Origin: SZUA-547 sp963669315
Lineage (GTDB): Bacteria > Pseudomonadota > Alphaproteobacteria > Rhodobacterales > Rhodobacteraceae
Assembly (NCBI GenBank): GCA_963669315.1
Contig: OY770021.1
Coordinates: forward strand, 2,976,001-3,040,000
Direction: 5' to 3'
DNA: 64,000 nucleotides
A program made the position numbers and the translations under genes. Under the pieces are notes generated by a model. The model had not been told where the DNA came from. It did no database searches and was given only the letters and a program-made list of their open reading frames with translations. This document shows positions 9,898 to 18,257 of the stretch, piece by piece. Each line of letters opens with the position of its first letter. Positions within the stretch are counted from its first letter, which is position 1.

Positions 9898-10827
9898 ATG
9901 TTTATTGTTTGCGGAGAAGCCCTTTGGGATCTGTTCGCCGTCGAGCAAGACGACGGGCTCGTCTTTGACGCCCGGATTGGCGGCTCGCCCTTCAATGTCG
10001 CCGTCGGCCTGTCGCGACTGGGGCAGAGTTCGGCGCTGCTGACCGGGCTTTCGAACGACCGTCTGGGCGAGCGCCTGCTTGGCGCTCTTTCGGGGGAAGG
10101 CGTCGAGACGCGGCTTATCGCCCGCTCTGAAAACCCTACAACGCTTAGCATTGTCGATATAGGACCTGACGGCGGCCCGGCCTATGCGTTCTATGGGGAG
10201 AATGCGGCCGATCGAAACCTGCGAATGGATGACCTTCCCGATTTCGACGATGCCGTTTGGGGGCTGCATCTGGGCTCTTACACGCTTGTGGCTGAGCCGG
10301 TCGGGTCCAGCCTTCTTGCGCTGGCGCGGCGTGAGGCGGGGCGACGGTTGATCACATTGGATCCAAATGTGCGCCCGACTGTGGAGCCCGATCTGGATTT
10401 GTGGCGCAGCCGAATTGACGCCTTCCTGCCATGTGCGGATGTGGTGAAGCCCAGCGAGGAGGATCTGGAGATCCTCTATCCGGGCGCTTCGCACGAGCAG
10501 ATCGGCGAGACGTGGCTCGCAGCGGGTCCGGCGCTGGTCATCATCACGCGGGGCGGGGAGGGTGCGGAAGCGTATGGATCCTTCGGCCGGTTCTCCGTCG
10601 ATGGCGAGCGGGTCGCGGTCATCGACACGGTCGGGGCGGGCGATACGTTTCAGGCGGCGCTGATTACTGGACTGGCTGAGCGAAACGCAAAGACACGGGC
10701 GGGGCTGGTGGCGCTTGCGGCGGATGAAGTCCACGCGGTTGTCCGCTTCGCAATCACGGCGGCGGCGATCACATGCAGCCGGCGAGGCGCGGACCTTCCG
10801 CACCGATCCGATGTCGCCGCCGTATGA
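9898..10827 (+). CDS. Fructokinase, PfkB family
   Basis: A 309-residue ribokinase/PfkB-type sugar kinase, expected to make fructose 6-phosphate from the fructose released by SmoS and MtlK. The N-terminal signature GGSPFNVAVGLSRLG occurs near residues 28-42. The C-terminal signature DTVGAGDTFQAAL, holding the catalytic Asp, is near residues 243-255. It follows mtlK after a 152-base gap with no gene, so it may have its own promoter. In R. sphaeroides the equivalent place holds a xylulokinase-type gene, so this is a variant arrangement. Specificity for fructose is inferred from the operon. Confidence 0.87.
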   Translation: MFIVCGEALWDLFAVEQDDGLVFDARIGGSPFNVAVGLSRLGQSSALLTGLSNDRLGERLLGALSGEGVETRLIARSENPTTLSIVDIGPDGGPAYAFYGENAADRNLRMDDLPDFDDAVWGLHLGSYTLVAEPVGSSLLALARREAGRRLITLDPNVRPTVEPDLDLWRSRIDAFLPCADVVKPSEEDLEILYPGASHEQIGETWLAAGPALVIITRGGEGAEAYGSFGRFSVDGERVAVIDTVGAGDTFQAALITGLAERNAKTRAGLVALAADEVHAVVRFAITAAAITCSRRGADLPHRSDVAAV

Positions 10828-10841
10828 AAGGGGGGCATCCA

Positions 10842-11540
10842 ATGGCGCGGATAGGCATAATCGAGAAGAGCCCAATCGTGCTGCGGGTCCTGTCCGAACT
10901 GCTGGAGCAGGATTGCAGATTTGAACTGGTTGTCGCCGTCAGCGACCTTGAAAGCTTTCTGCGAGAAGACGAGGCGCGGCTGGACGTTCTTGTATCAGGA
11001 TGGGTTGGAGCGAATGGCGGCGGCCGTGAAGTGCTGCGCCAGGCGGCTCGCTTGCCTCGGAGGCGTCCGAATGTGGTGATCTATACAGGCGCGCCGGTTC
11101 GCGCCATCGCCCATTCCGCCGTGTGTGAAGGCACCCGCGCCGTCATTTCCAGATCGACGCCGCCGGATCGTTTGCTGGACTCTCTTTGGGCGGTTTCGCT
11201 GGGAAGGCGGGTTTTGCCAGATAGGACGTCGCAGCCGAAAATAGAAACGCTGACCAGGCGCGAGTCGCAGGTTTTGGACTGCGCCTCAAAGGGCCTTTCG
11301 AACAACAACATCTCTCATCGCCTGGACATATCGGTCAGCACCACCAAGTTTCACCTGCGGAATATCTTCGACAAGCTGAATGTCAAGAACCGCACTCAGG
11401 CGGTGGCGACGATGATCAACGCGGGCCAGGGTCAAGCCGAGGAAACACGACAACACGAGACGGCGATACAGCGCTCCGGGCCGCCACCCGTCGGCCCCCA
11501 GACGATCGCCTCGGTGGATCGGGCGCGGGTCATGAACTAG
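10842..11540 (+). CDS. LuxR-type regulator with an atypical receiver domain
   Basis: A protein of about 232 residues. Residues 1-120 look like a response-regulator receiver and residues about 143-205 are a LuxR/GerE helix-turn-helix, with LTRRESQVL and IFDKLNVKNRTQAV. The usual phosphoacceptor Asp after the third strand seems absent: the segment reads DVLVSGWVG. The acidic pocket near residue 8 is reduced to one Glu. It may therefore work without phosphorylation. The ATG at 10842 is preceded by a good AAGGGGG. It follows the fructokinase by 14 bases, so it is probably a regulator co-transcribed with the polyol genes. Confidence 0.82.
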   Translation: MARIGIIEKSPIVLRVLSELLEQDCRFELVVAVSDLESFLREDEARLDVLVSGWVGANGGGREVLRQAARLPRRRPNVVIYTGAPVRAIAHSAVCEGTRAVISRSTPPDRLLDSLWAVSLGRRVLPDRTSQPKIETLTRRESQVLDCASKGLSNNNISHRLDISVSTTKFHLRNIFDKLNVKNRTQAVATMINAGQGQAEETRQHETAIQRSGPPPVGPQTIASVDRARVMN

Positions 11541-11592
11541 CTACTCGCTCGAACCAATCAGATGAGGCTGGTCGGTGTCGCACTGGTTTATT

Positions 11593-11629
11593 CTGGAAAC
11601 GCCGCCGTTGCGCGGCAGACAGTTTCCAG
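11593..11629 (+). other. Stem-loop after the LuxR-type gene
   Basis: CTGGAAAC (11593-11600) pairs exactly with GTTTCCAG (11622-11629), and GC-rich inner bases can extend the stem. No T tract follows, so it is either a weak terminator or an mRNA processing structure before the kinase gene. Confidence 0.45.
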
Positions 11630-11719
11630 CAGAGAGACCTAAAATCGCAGCTGCACCATGAATGCCCCATTTGCGCCTTTCGCTACATCGCGCAGACGTT
11701 GTCCAAAGGATCTGATTTG

Positions 11720-12382
11720 ATGGCGAATCGCATGGATCATGTCGTGGAGGAGATCCTTAATCGGCGCCGGGTCGGCGAGCGAATTCTCGTCGCAGTAGCC
11801 GGTCCGCCCGCTACCGGGAAGTCTACATTTTCCGAGGCGCTTCTCAAGGCGTTGAACGGGCGCGACGGCCATACTCTCGAAGCCTGTGTTGTACCCATGG
11901 ACGGTTTCCATCTCGACAACGCTCAACTCGACCATCTTGGTGTCAGACAGCACAAAGGCGCGCCTTCAACATTCGATTTCGACGGGTTTCGATGCTTGCT
12001 TGAACGGGTCCGAAATACGCGCGTACCGATCTACTATCCTGTATTTGACCGCGCGCGCGACACGGCGATTGCGGGTGCGGGAGTGGTGACGCCTGAAACC
12101 GAAGTCGTCGTCGTCGAAGGAAACTACCTGATGCTCGACGAAGAGCCGTGGACCAGCCTCGCACCGCTCTTTGATCTGGAAATCTTCCTTGGTGCGCCCA
12201 TGGCGAGCCTCGAAAGTCGTCTGATCCGTCGCTGGCTCGACCACGGCTACGATTTGGCAGGCGCCAAGCGCCGCGCCCGGTCGAACGATGTGCCAAACGC
12301 GATGCTGGTTCTGAATAAAGCCCGAGCTTCCGACCGCGCCCTCATATTTTTTGCCGGCGATGACCTTGATCCGAATTTTTAA
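11720..12382 (+). CDS. P-loop sugar/nucleoside kinase (uridine kinase-like, FrcK type)
   Basis: A 220-residue kinase of the uridine kinase/phosphoribulokinase superfamily. The P-loop GPPATGKST lies near residues 33-41 and the acceptor-side motif VPMDGFHLDN near residues 62-71, with a later VVEGNYLMLDE. Proteins of this shape occur with fructose and ribose importers in rhizobia, where they are named fructose transport system kinases. ATG 11720 is preceded by AAAGGA; a TTG at 11699 is also possible. It would be a second kinase for the polyol/fructose module. Its true substrate is unknown. Confidence 0.75.
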   Translation: MANRMDHVVEEILNRRRVGERILVAVAGPPATGKSTFSEALLKALNGRDGHTLEACVVPMDGFHLDNAQLDHLGVRQHKGAPSTFDFDGFRCLLERVRNTRVPIYYPVFDRARDTAIAGAGVVTPETEVVVVEGNYLMLDEEPWTSLAPLFDLEIFLGAPMASLESRLIRRWLDHGYDLAGAKRRARSNDVPNAMLVLNKARASDRALIFFAGDDLDPNF

Positions 12383-12681
12383 CGACGACGCGTGTCGGCC
12401 TACCCGGGAAGGAGAAATGCGAATGGCGATATCAGCATTAAAGTGCGAGCTCGAACCGAATTCGAGGACGCCGAATGAAGAGAAGTTGGGAATCGAGCGC
12501 TCAACACGGCCTTGTCGCGCTAGCAACACAATTCACGCATGACCACATTGGGTCAGCGCCGGTCATTTGGCCGAATGAATTAGATGACGGCTTAGTCCCG
12601 CGTGGCGGAAATCGCTGCCTCCAATCGCGCTGCAGTCGCGACGAATGGCTGGTTTCGCCACTGCGCTGCAGCAATTCTGAA
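12383..12681. other. Gene-poor stretch with degenerate repeats
   Basis: A GGAAGGAG and ATG near 12416 look like the start of a lost gene, but the frame stays open only about 40 codons and matches nothing I know. At 12548-12564 lies TTGGGTCAGCGCCGGTC, which resembles repeats at 53261 and 57478. Otherwise nothing recognisable is seen before the IS6 remnant. Confidence 0.4.
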
Positions 12682-13035
12682 GGTGGTGTCAGACGGATTC
12701 TAACTCGTCTCAGGTTCCCCGAATACGCAGGAACTTAGGCGGAACAGAGCAGCCGCCACTCTTCGAGTGCGGCGGTTCGGTTAAGTTTGAAATTTCGTCT
12801 GGAGTAGAGGTGGCGCTCTCGGTTGAAGAGGTTGTAGACAGAAGAGTGGACGGTGGCGAACTTCTGCAAACTTCGCATGCTCCGGAAGCGGAGCATCGCC
12901 CGTTCCCTTCGTCGGAATGGCAGGTGTGAATTCTCCGCCCTGTTGTTGAGCCAGCGTCCCGTAGACTGAAGATCAGTCGCACCCAGTTCGCGCAGAGCAG
13001 CGCCATATGACCGAAGGCAGTCGGTCACGATCTCA
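12682..13035 (-). mobile_element. IS6-family remnant (transposase 3' half and left end)
   Basis: The left terminus GGTGGTGTCAG at 12682 matches the other IS6 copies in this window. The transposase frame (stop at 12735) covers roughly the last 100 codons, with ENSHLPFRRRERAM and SSVYNLFNRERH. Similarity to the full copies stops at about 13035, just before an IS3 element. Bases 13036-13077 match neither element. The catalytic Asp residues of the front half are lost, apart from the IVTD segment at the break, so it is dead. Confidence 0.85.
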
Positions 13036-13124
13036 CGCTTGTCACCCGTCAGCGCCCATGGGCCGAATTGATGTGATTGTCTAACGGAGGGTTTTGGTCT
13101 CATCGTAACCACCAAGGAGTGGAG

Positions 13125-13499
13125 ATGAGACGGAAACCCGGGACTATGAAATCGACGACCGATCGCGTCGTGAAAGACATCCGCCGGAAGACGCGCAAGC
13201 GTCACTCGGCCGAGGAAAAGATCCGCATCGTTCTTGAGGGCCTGCGCGGCGAGGAGAGCATCGCCGAGCTGTGCCGCCGAGAAGGGATCGCGACGAGCCT
13301 CTACTATTGCTGGTCGAAGGAGTTCCTTGAAGCCGGCAAGCGGCGCCTGGCTGGCGACGCCACCCGTCAGGCGACGAGCCCGGAGATGAAGGATCTTCGC
13401 GCCGAATCCGCGGCGCTCAAGGAGGCGGTCGCCGATCTCACCCTGGAGAACCGACTGCTCAAAAAAAGCATGATCGGGGATGGGGACGACGAGGCATGA
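13125..13499 (+). CDS. IS3-family transposase OrfA
   Basis: About 124 residues. A helix-turn-helix of the transposase_8 type (AEEKIRIVLEGLRGEESIAE) is followed by a leucine-zipper-like region, ending LTLENRLLKKS. The ATG at 13125 follows AAGGAG. The stop overlaps the orfB start as ATGA. OrfA alone normally represses transposition, while the OrfAB fusion is the transposase. Confidence 0.88.
   Translation: MRRKPGTMKSTTDRVVKDIRRKTRKRHSAEEKIRIVLEGLRGEESIAELCRREGIATSLYYCWSKEFLEAGKRRLAGDATRQATSPEMKDLRAESAALKEAVADLTLENRLLKKSMIGDGDDEA
13461..13468 (+). promoter_or_regulatory. Programmed -1 frameshift site
   Basis: Seven A residues followed by G, read in the orfA frame as AAA AAA AGC. The orfB frame is -1 relative to orfA and is open through this point to the orfB ATG, so slipping here would give an OrfAB fusion as in other IS3 elements. 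Confidence 0.75.
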
Positions 13500-14476
13500 G
13501 GTATCCCGCATCCGAAAAGCTCGAGATCATCCGGCTCGTCGAGCAGTCGCACCTGCCGGCGACGCGCACGCTGGAGATGCTCGGCATTCCCAAGACCACG
13601 TTCTATCGGTGGTATGACCGGTATCTCTCGTTCGGCGACGCCGGGCTTGAGGACCGCTCCCCGCATCCGGGGCGGGTCTGGAACCGTATCCCTGATGATG
13701 TGCGAGAAAGGGTCGTCCGCCTGGCGCTGGAGGAGCCGGAATTGTCGCCTCGCGAGCTCGCGGTCCGTTTCACAGACAGAGAAAAGCACTTCGTGTCAGA
13801 AGCGTCCGTCTATCGCCTTCTCAAGGCGCATGACCTGATCACCAGCCCGGCCTTCATCGTGGTCAAAGCGGCCGATGAGTTCACGGACAAGACCACGAGG
13901 CCGAACCAGCTCTGGCAGACCGACTTCACCTATCTCAAGGTCATCGGTTGGGGCTGGTTCTATCTTTCGACGATCCTGGGCGATTACAGCCGCTACATTG
14001 TCGCCTGGAAGCTCTGTTCGAACATGAAAGCGGGCGACGTCACCGACACGCTGAAGCTGGCGCTCGAGGCGTCGGGCTGCGATAGCGCGTCGGTCCGGCA
14101 TAAGCCCAGGCTGCTCAGCGACAACGGCGCGTCCTACATCTCTCACGACCTGGCCACTTGGCTCGATGGTCAGGGCATGGATCACGTCCGCGGCGCGCCG
14201 AACCATCCCCAGACGCAAGGCAAGATCGAGCGCTGGCATCAGAACCTGAAAAACCGCGTCCTGCTGGAAAATTACTACCTTCCCGGCGCGCTGGAGCACG
14301 CCATCGAGGCGTTCGTCGAGCACTACAACCATCGCCGCTATCACGAGAGCCTCGGCAATCTCACCCCGGCCGACGTCTACTTCGGGCGGGCCGAAACCAT
14401 TCTCAGCGAAAGGAGAAAGATCAAGGAACGAACTCTGAAACAGCGCCGCTTGATCAACCAGCAGCAGGCCGCGTAA
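13496..14476 (+). CDS. IS3-family transposase OrfB (DDE integrase)
   Basis: A 326-residue catalytic subunit. A helix-turn-helix region (IPKTTFYRWYDRYL) precedes the rve integrase core. The DDE residues are visible in WQTDFTYLK, LLSDNGASYIS and GKIERWHQNLK. The C-terminus has HYNHRRYHESLGNLTP, typical of the family. It appears intact. A second, truncated copy on the opposite strand at 53517-54320 differs by only a few residues. Confidence 0.92.
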   Translation: MRYPASEKLEIIRLVEQSHLPATRTLEMLGIPKTTFYRWYDRYLSFGDAGLEDRSPHPGRVWNRIPDDVRERVVRLALEEPELSPRELAVRFTDREKHFVSEASVYRLLKAHDLITSPAFIVVKAADEFTDKTTRPNQLWQTDFTYLKVIGWGWFYLSTILGDYSRYIVAWKLCSNMKAGDVTDTLKLALEASGCDSASVRHKPRLLSDNGASYISHDLATWLDGQGMDHVRGAPNHPQTQGKIERWHQNLKNRVLLENYYLPGALEHAIEAFVEHYNHRRYHESLGNLTPADVYFGRAETILSERRKIKERTLKQRRLINQQQAA

Positions 14477-14487
14477 CCTAAACCCAG

Positions 14488-15006
14488 ATGAGCCAGATCC
14501 TCCTGAAGCTCATCACGTCAGGACGCCCAAATTATCTGACGACGGACATGATACGCAGGCTGCATCAAATCCATGTCGCAATTTTCTTGGAAGAGTTCAG
14601 CGAGTTCAACCTGACTACAATCCAGTATGGAGTTCTCTTTGTCCTTTCCGATGGCAGGGCGCTTGAGCAAGTCACCATCGCAAACGAATTGGGAGTAGAC
14701 CGCAACAATGCAGCTGATGTTATCAGACGGCTTGAACGGCGCGGTCTTCTGCAACGTCCAAGCAGCACAAAAGATAAGCGCGCCAAGTTGGCCCGCATAA
14801 CCGAAGAAGGCCAAAAACTGGTCAATGCGGTACATCCAGCCATGGTTAGAGCACAGCAAAGATTTATGGCGCCGCTGAATGACGAGGAGTATTCCCAACT
14901 CATGAAGCTTATGGAAAAGTTGGTTATTAAGAACAATGAGGCCAGCCGTGCGCCCTGGCGACTAGAAATTGGTAGTCGCGAGAGAAAACCGATTGCCTCC
15001 GATTAG
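14488..15006 (+). CDS. MarR-family regulator with an IS3-derived N-terminus
   Basis: A 172-residue winged-helix regulator. Helix regions with LTTIQYGVLFVLSD, the recognition segment VDRNNAADVIRRLERRGLL, and the wing SSTKDKRAKLARITEEG are typical of MarR. The first 20 codons from ATG 14488 lie inside the right end of the IS3 element. A second ATG at 14548 falls exactly at the junction. The native start was therefore probably lost, and the IS now supplies the start. It converges on the acyltransferase operon and would be its natural regulator. The ligand is unknown. Confidence 0.8.
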   Translation: MSQILLKLITSGRPNYLTTDMIRRLHQIHVAIFLEEFSEFNLTTIQYGVLFVLSDGRALEQVTIANELGVDRNNAADVIRRLERRGLLQRPSSTKDKRAKLARITEEGQKLVNAVHPAMVRAQQRFMAPLNDEEYSQLMKLMEKLVIKNNEASRAPWRLEIGSRERKPIASD

Positions 15007-15021
15007 CACAACTTTTCTCGC

Positions 15022-16056
15022 TTAGCGCACTAAGTTGCGCTGTGCGGGAATCCCCATGGATAACAGCCGCGAGTGCGCTGCCTGAGCCGATTGGAATACA
15101 GACTTGGCGGTCCATCCGCGCCACTGGCATCGAATGAGCGACTGCGCCACAGCCCCGCCTAAGGTGTTTCCAGGGCCTAGTGTGATGAAGACATCGGGCG
15201 CCAGCTCGCAGGCTGCGGTGCGGATGGCCGCGGAAAAATCGTAGGGCTCGATCACCTGTCGCCCCAAAGTGTAGTCGCGCAGCTGTGACAGATCGCATGA
15301 CTTCGGGCGCCAAACTCCGCCGCGCCCATCAATTAATGATAGTGTGGGTTGGCGAAACAGGCTTTGCGGCAGAGCCTGTTGGCCCAATTCGGCCACAGGG
15401 GCCTGCATCGTCGTATGAAAGGCGGCGTGGTTTTGCAGACGCATCGGAAAACGACCTTGAATGCGCGGCATAAGAGCCTCGAATGCGTCCAGCCCAGCAG
15501 CGTCACCGGCCAACACGAGCATGCCGCCGAGGTCGATCGAAAGTCCTAGAGTACTGTCTGGACGTGCATCGATCTCACCAACCGCCGTGAATATCTCTTC
15601 GCGGAGCCTTGGAATTTCGCGCCAGTCCTCATCGACGAAGGGATAGATCAACTGGCCGCCGATCAGATTCTCCTGCATCAGCGTGCCCATTGTGTTGACC
15701 ACTTCGAGCCCGCCCAGCGAATCCAGCGCTCCGGCGCAGGCCAGCGCGATGTACCAGCCCATGGAGTTGCCGGTGACGCCGAGAATGTCGAAGCGGTCGC
15801 GATCGATGGACAAAAAGTCAGCGTAGGCGCAGGCGTAGATCAGCGGCGAAGCGTTGTCCCCCCGCGTATGGATAGAGCCTGTGAAGCGTTCGGCGGCATC
15901 GAGTTCGCCGACCGGCTTCTGGCCGTTTTTTGCGCGATAGGCGTCAAAGTTTGCAATCAACCCACGCTTTTCAGCATGATGGCGAGCGAGATATCCCAGT
16001 TCGGCCTTGTTATAGGTTCCGCGCCCCGGCGCGACGACGACCGCCGTCTGTTTCAT
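15022..16056 (-). CDS. FabD-like acyltransferase (ACP S-malonyltransferase family)
   Basis: About 344 residues of the malonyl/acyl-CoA:ACP transacylase fold. The nucleophile elbow reads GNSMGWY, in place of the common GHSxGE, and a second active-site His lies in NHAAFHT. GPGNTLGG near the C-terminus is also typical. The ATG at 16056 overlaps the stop of the E1 gene as ATGA, so the two are translationally coupled. There is no polyketide or fatty-acid gene beside it. It might move an acyl group made by the E1-linked pathway; this is a guess from position. Confidence 0.75.
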   Translation of the reverse strand: MKQTAVVVAPGRGTYNKAELGYLARHHAEKRGLIANFDAYRAKNGQKPVGELDAAERFTGSIHTRGDNASPLIYACAYADFLSIDRDRFDILGVTGNSMGWYIALACAGALDSLGGLEVVNTMGTLMQENLIGGQLIYPFVDEDWREIPRLREEIFTAVGEIDARPDSTLGLSIDLGGMLVLAGDAAGLDAFEALMPRIQGRFPMRLQNHAAFHTTMQAPVAELGQQALPQSLFRQPTLSLIDGRGGVWRPKSCDLSQLRDYTLGRQVIEPYDFSAAIRTAACELAPDVFITLGPGNTLGGAVAQSLIRCQWRGWTAKSVFQSAQAAHSRLLSMGIPAQRNLVR

Positions 16057-18236
16057 GGTCCGCTCCACAGCAATCTCGCCGCCTCGACGATGCTCTCTCG
16101 AGAGGGCATCGTGGCGGCGTAGGCCGGACCCGTTGCGATGAAACTGTCCTCGGCCGCGAGACGGGCGTGCGGTAACTTGGTCCGTTCCGTCAGCATCGCC
16201 ATCAGCGCCTCAGACTGGCTGCCGGTGATGCGGCATTCATCGACGATCAGCGCTTTCTCGGCCCCCTCAAGCGCCCGCAAAACGCCATCGACAGGCAGCG
16301 GGGCCAGCCAGCGCATGTCGATGACGCGCGTCTCGACCCCTTGCTCTGAGAGGATTTTCGCCGCTTGCCGACTCAGGTAGCAGCCATTGCCATAAGTTAC
16401 GATCGCCAATGGTCCGTCGCCGGTCACGCCCACTTCGCCAAGCGCGATCCGCTTGTCTGGCGATGGATAGGGTCGCATCCAGCCGCCGTCCTTGTCGTTA
16501 TGCAGATCGCGCATCGGATAGAGCGCGATAGGCTCGACGAAGACCACCACCCGTTGCTCCTCACGCGCCAGGCGCAGGCATTCGCGCAGCATCTGCGCAG
16601 CGTCGTCTCCCCGGCTGGGACAGGCGAGGATGATTCCAGGAATGTCGCGCAGCACGGCCAGCGAGTTGTCGTTGTGGAAATGTCCGCCAAAGCCCTTCTG
16701 ATAGCCCAGACCGGCGACACGCACGACCATCGGGTTGGTGAACTGACCGTTCGAGAAGAAAGGCAGGGTGGCGGCTTCTCCACGCAACTGGTCCTCGGCG
16801 TTGTGCAGATAGGCGAGGAACTGGATTTCGGGCATTGGAATGAAACCGTTATGCGCGAGGCCAATCGCCATTCCCAGAATGGACTGCTCATCCAGCAGGG
16901 TGTCGATCATCCGGTCCGGACCGAACCGGTCGATCAGCTTCTGCGTGACGCCATAGACCCCGCCTTTGCGGCCGACATCCTCGCCCATCACCACGATCTC
17001 ACCGTGCTCCAACATCAGGTCGGTCAGCGCCCAGTTCAACAGCCGTGACATCGTCTGCGGCTGATCCAGCTGCTTCATATCCGAGCCGAACACCGCCGCT
17101 CTTTCGTGATCCGAGGGGCGAACGGTCGGAGCGCAGTCGCGTTTCGGTGGGATCAGGCTCGCCATCACCTGTTCGGCTGTTTGGAGACGCGGTCGGGTCG
17201 CGACCTCCGTCGCGACGCGGGCGCTTTGCGCCTCTGTCTCTTCATAGATCGCCAACACCTCCCCGGCGGTCAGGGCATCGGCGTCGGTCAGCAACCGCGC
17301 GCTGTGCAACAACGGATCGTCTGCCTCCCAGCCTTCGTAGATCGCCCTGCTGAGGTAGGCCTGCTGCACATCCGACCCGGCATGGCCGTAAAGGCGCACC
17401 ATCGACAGATGAAGAAACGCCGGTTTGCGGCAGGTGCGCACATAGTCGGTGGCCTCTTGGGCGGCGCGATAGACGTCAAAGATATCCAAACCATTGGCGT
17501 GAATATATTTCAATCCGGGCTTGTTGGAGAAGTTGGCGGTGACCCAGCCTTTTGGCGTGCGCACGGAAATCCCGATGCCATTGTCTTCGCAGACGAAAAG
17601 AAGCGGCATTGGCGCCGACTGGAACGATGTCCAGCAGGCGGCGTTGATGGCGCCCTGAGCGGTTGAATGATTCGATGACGCGTCGCCGAAGGAACACATG
17701 ACGACGCCGTCCGTCGCCAACTCCCGATGTTCCGGCTGGAGGCGTTTCGCCAGCCCGATTGAATAGGCGGCCCCCACGGCTTTCGGAAGGTGGCTGGCGA
17801 TGGTTGACGTCTGCGGCGGGATCAACATCCGTTTCGACCCCAGCACCTTGTGCCGCCCGCCCGAAATCGGATCCTCAATCGACGTCGCGAAACTCAGTAG
17901 CATGTCCCAAGTCGGCGTCACGCCGGGCGTCTGCGATGAGCGCATCGTCTGAAATGCCCCGTCGCGGTAGTGCAGGAACGCCATGTCGTCCGGGCGCAGT
18001 GCGGCGGCAACCGAGGCCATGCCCTCGTGTCCCGACGAGCCGATGGTGTAAAAACCCTGCTCAGCCGCCTGCATCTTTCTCGATCTTCTATCGAGATTTC
18101 GGCTCAGGCATTGCGCGCGAAAAATCTGGACAGCCTCGTGATTTCTAAGCGGTCCCTCGGCCGTTCGACCCTCGGGTAGATCGCCTTTGGCCAACCTCTC
18201 TCGAAACGCCTGATCGACGATATCGGCGCGGTCCAT
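16053..18236 (-). CDS. 2-Oxoacid dehydrogenase E1, fused alpha and beta subunits
   Basis: A 727-residue thiamine-diphosphate enzyme. Residues about 30-370 form the alpha part, with the ThDP/Mg motif GDASSNHSTAQGAINAA at 184-200. Residues about 395-727 form the beta part, starting GEDVGRKGGVYGVT. Such fusions decarboxylate branched-chain or related 2-oxo acids and pass the acyl group to an E2. No E2 or E3 gene is found in this window. The next gene downstream is a FabD-like transferase, and upstream is glutaryl-CoA dehydrogenase. With an aminotransferase at the head of the operon, a 2-oxoadipate or branched-chain 2-oxo acid is a likely substrate, but this is inference. Confidence 0.85.
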   Translation of the reverse strand: MDRADIVDQAFRERLAKGDLPEGRTAEGPLRNHEAVQIFRAQCLSRNLDRRSRKMQAAEQGFYTIGSSGHEGMASVAAALRPDDMAFLHYRDGAFQTMRSSQTPGVTPTWDMLLSFATSIEDPISGGRHKVLGSKRMLIPPQTSTIASHLPKAVGAAYSIGLAKRLQPEHRELATDGVVMCSFGDASSNHSTAQGAINAACWTSFQSAPMPLLFVCEDNGIGISVRTPKGWVTANFSNKPGLKYIHANGLDIFDVYRAAQEATDYVRTCRKPAFLHLSMVRLYGHAGSDVQQAYLSRAIYEGWEADDPLLHSARLLTDADALTAGEVLAIYEETEAQSARVATEVATRPRLQTAEQVMASLIPPKRDCAPTVRPSDHERAAVFGSDMKQLDQPQTMSRLLNWALTDLMLEHGEIVVMGEDVGRKGGVYGVTQKLIDRFGPDRMIDTLLDEQSILGMAIGLAHNGFIPMPEIQFLAYLHNAEDQLRGEAATLPFFSNGQFTNPMVVRVAGLGYQKGFGGHFHNDNSLAVLRDIPGIILACPSRGDDAAQMLRECLRLAREEQRVVVFVEPIALYPMRDLHNDKDGGWMRPYPSPDKRIALGEVGVTGDGPLAIVTYGNGCYLSRQAAKILSEQGVETRVIDMRWLAPLPVDGVLRALEGAEKALIVDECRITGSQSEALMAMLTERTKLPHARLAAEDSFIATGPAYAATMPSRESIVEAARLLWSGP

Positions 18237-18257
18237 GATCTCACTTATGCCTCAACA

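Larger units (their letters stand above)
13078..14548 (+). mobile_element. IS3-family insertion sequence, apparently complete
   Basis: The element carries overlapping orfA and orfB and a slippery A7G site for frameshifting. The right end is fixed at CA (14547-14548), because the partial copy at 53445-54320 stops at the same base. The left end is placed at TGTC (13078), which mirrors the right tip. It has disrupted an IS6 remnant on the left, and on the right it supplies the start of a MarR gene. No target duplication was found, so the flanks have probably been rearranged. Confidence 0.8.

Noticed and set aside
9730..10875. A 381-codon frame antisense to the fructokinase
   Set aside because: The PfkB signatures on the plus strand are decisive; the antisense frame is an artefact of codon bias.
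12416..12542. Short frame after the P-loop kinase as a real gene
   Set aside because: It has a good ribosome binding site, but only about 40 codons and no recognisable sequence; kept only as a possible lost gene start.
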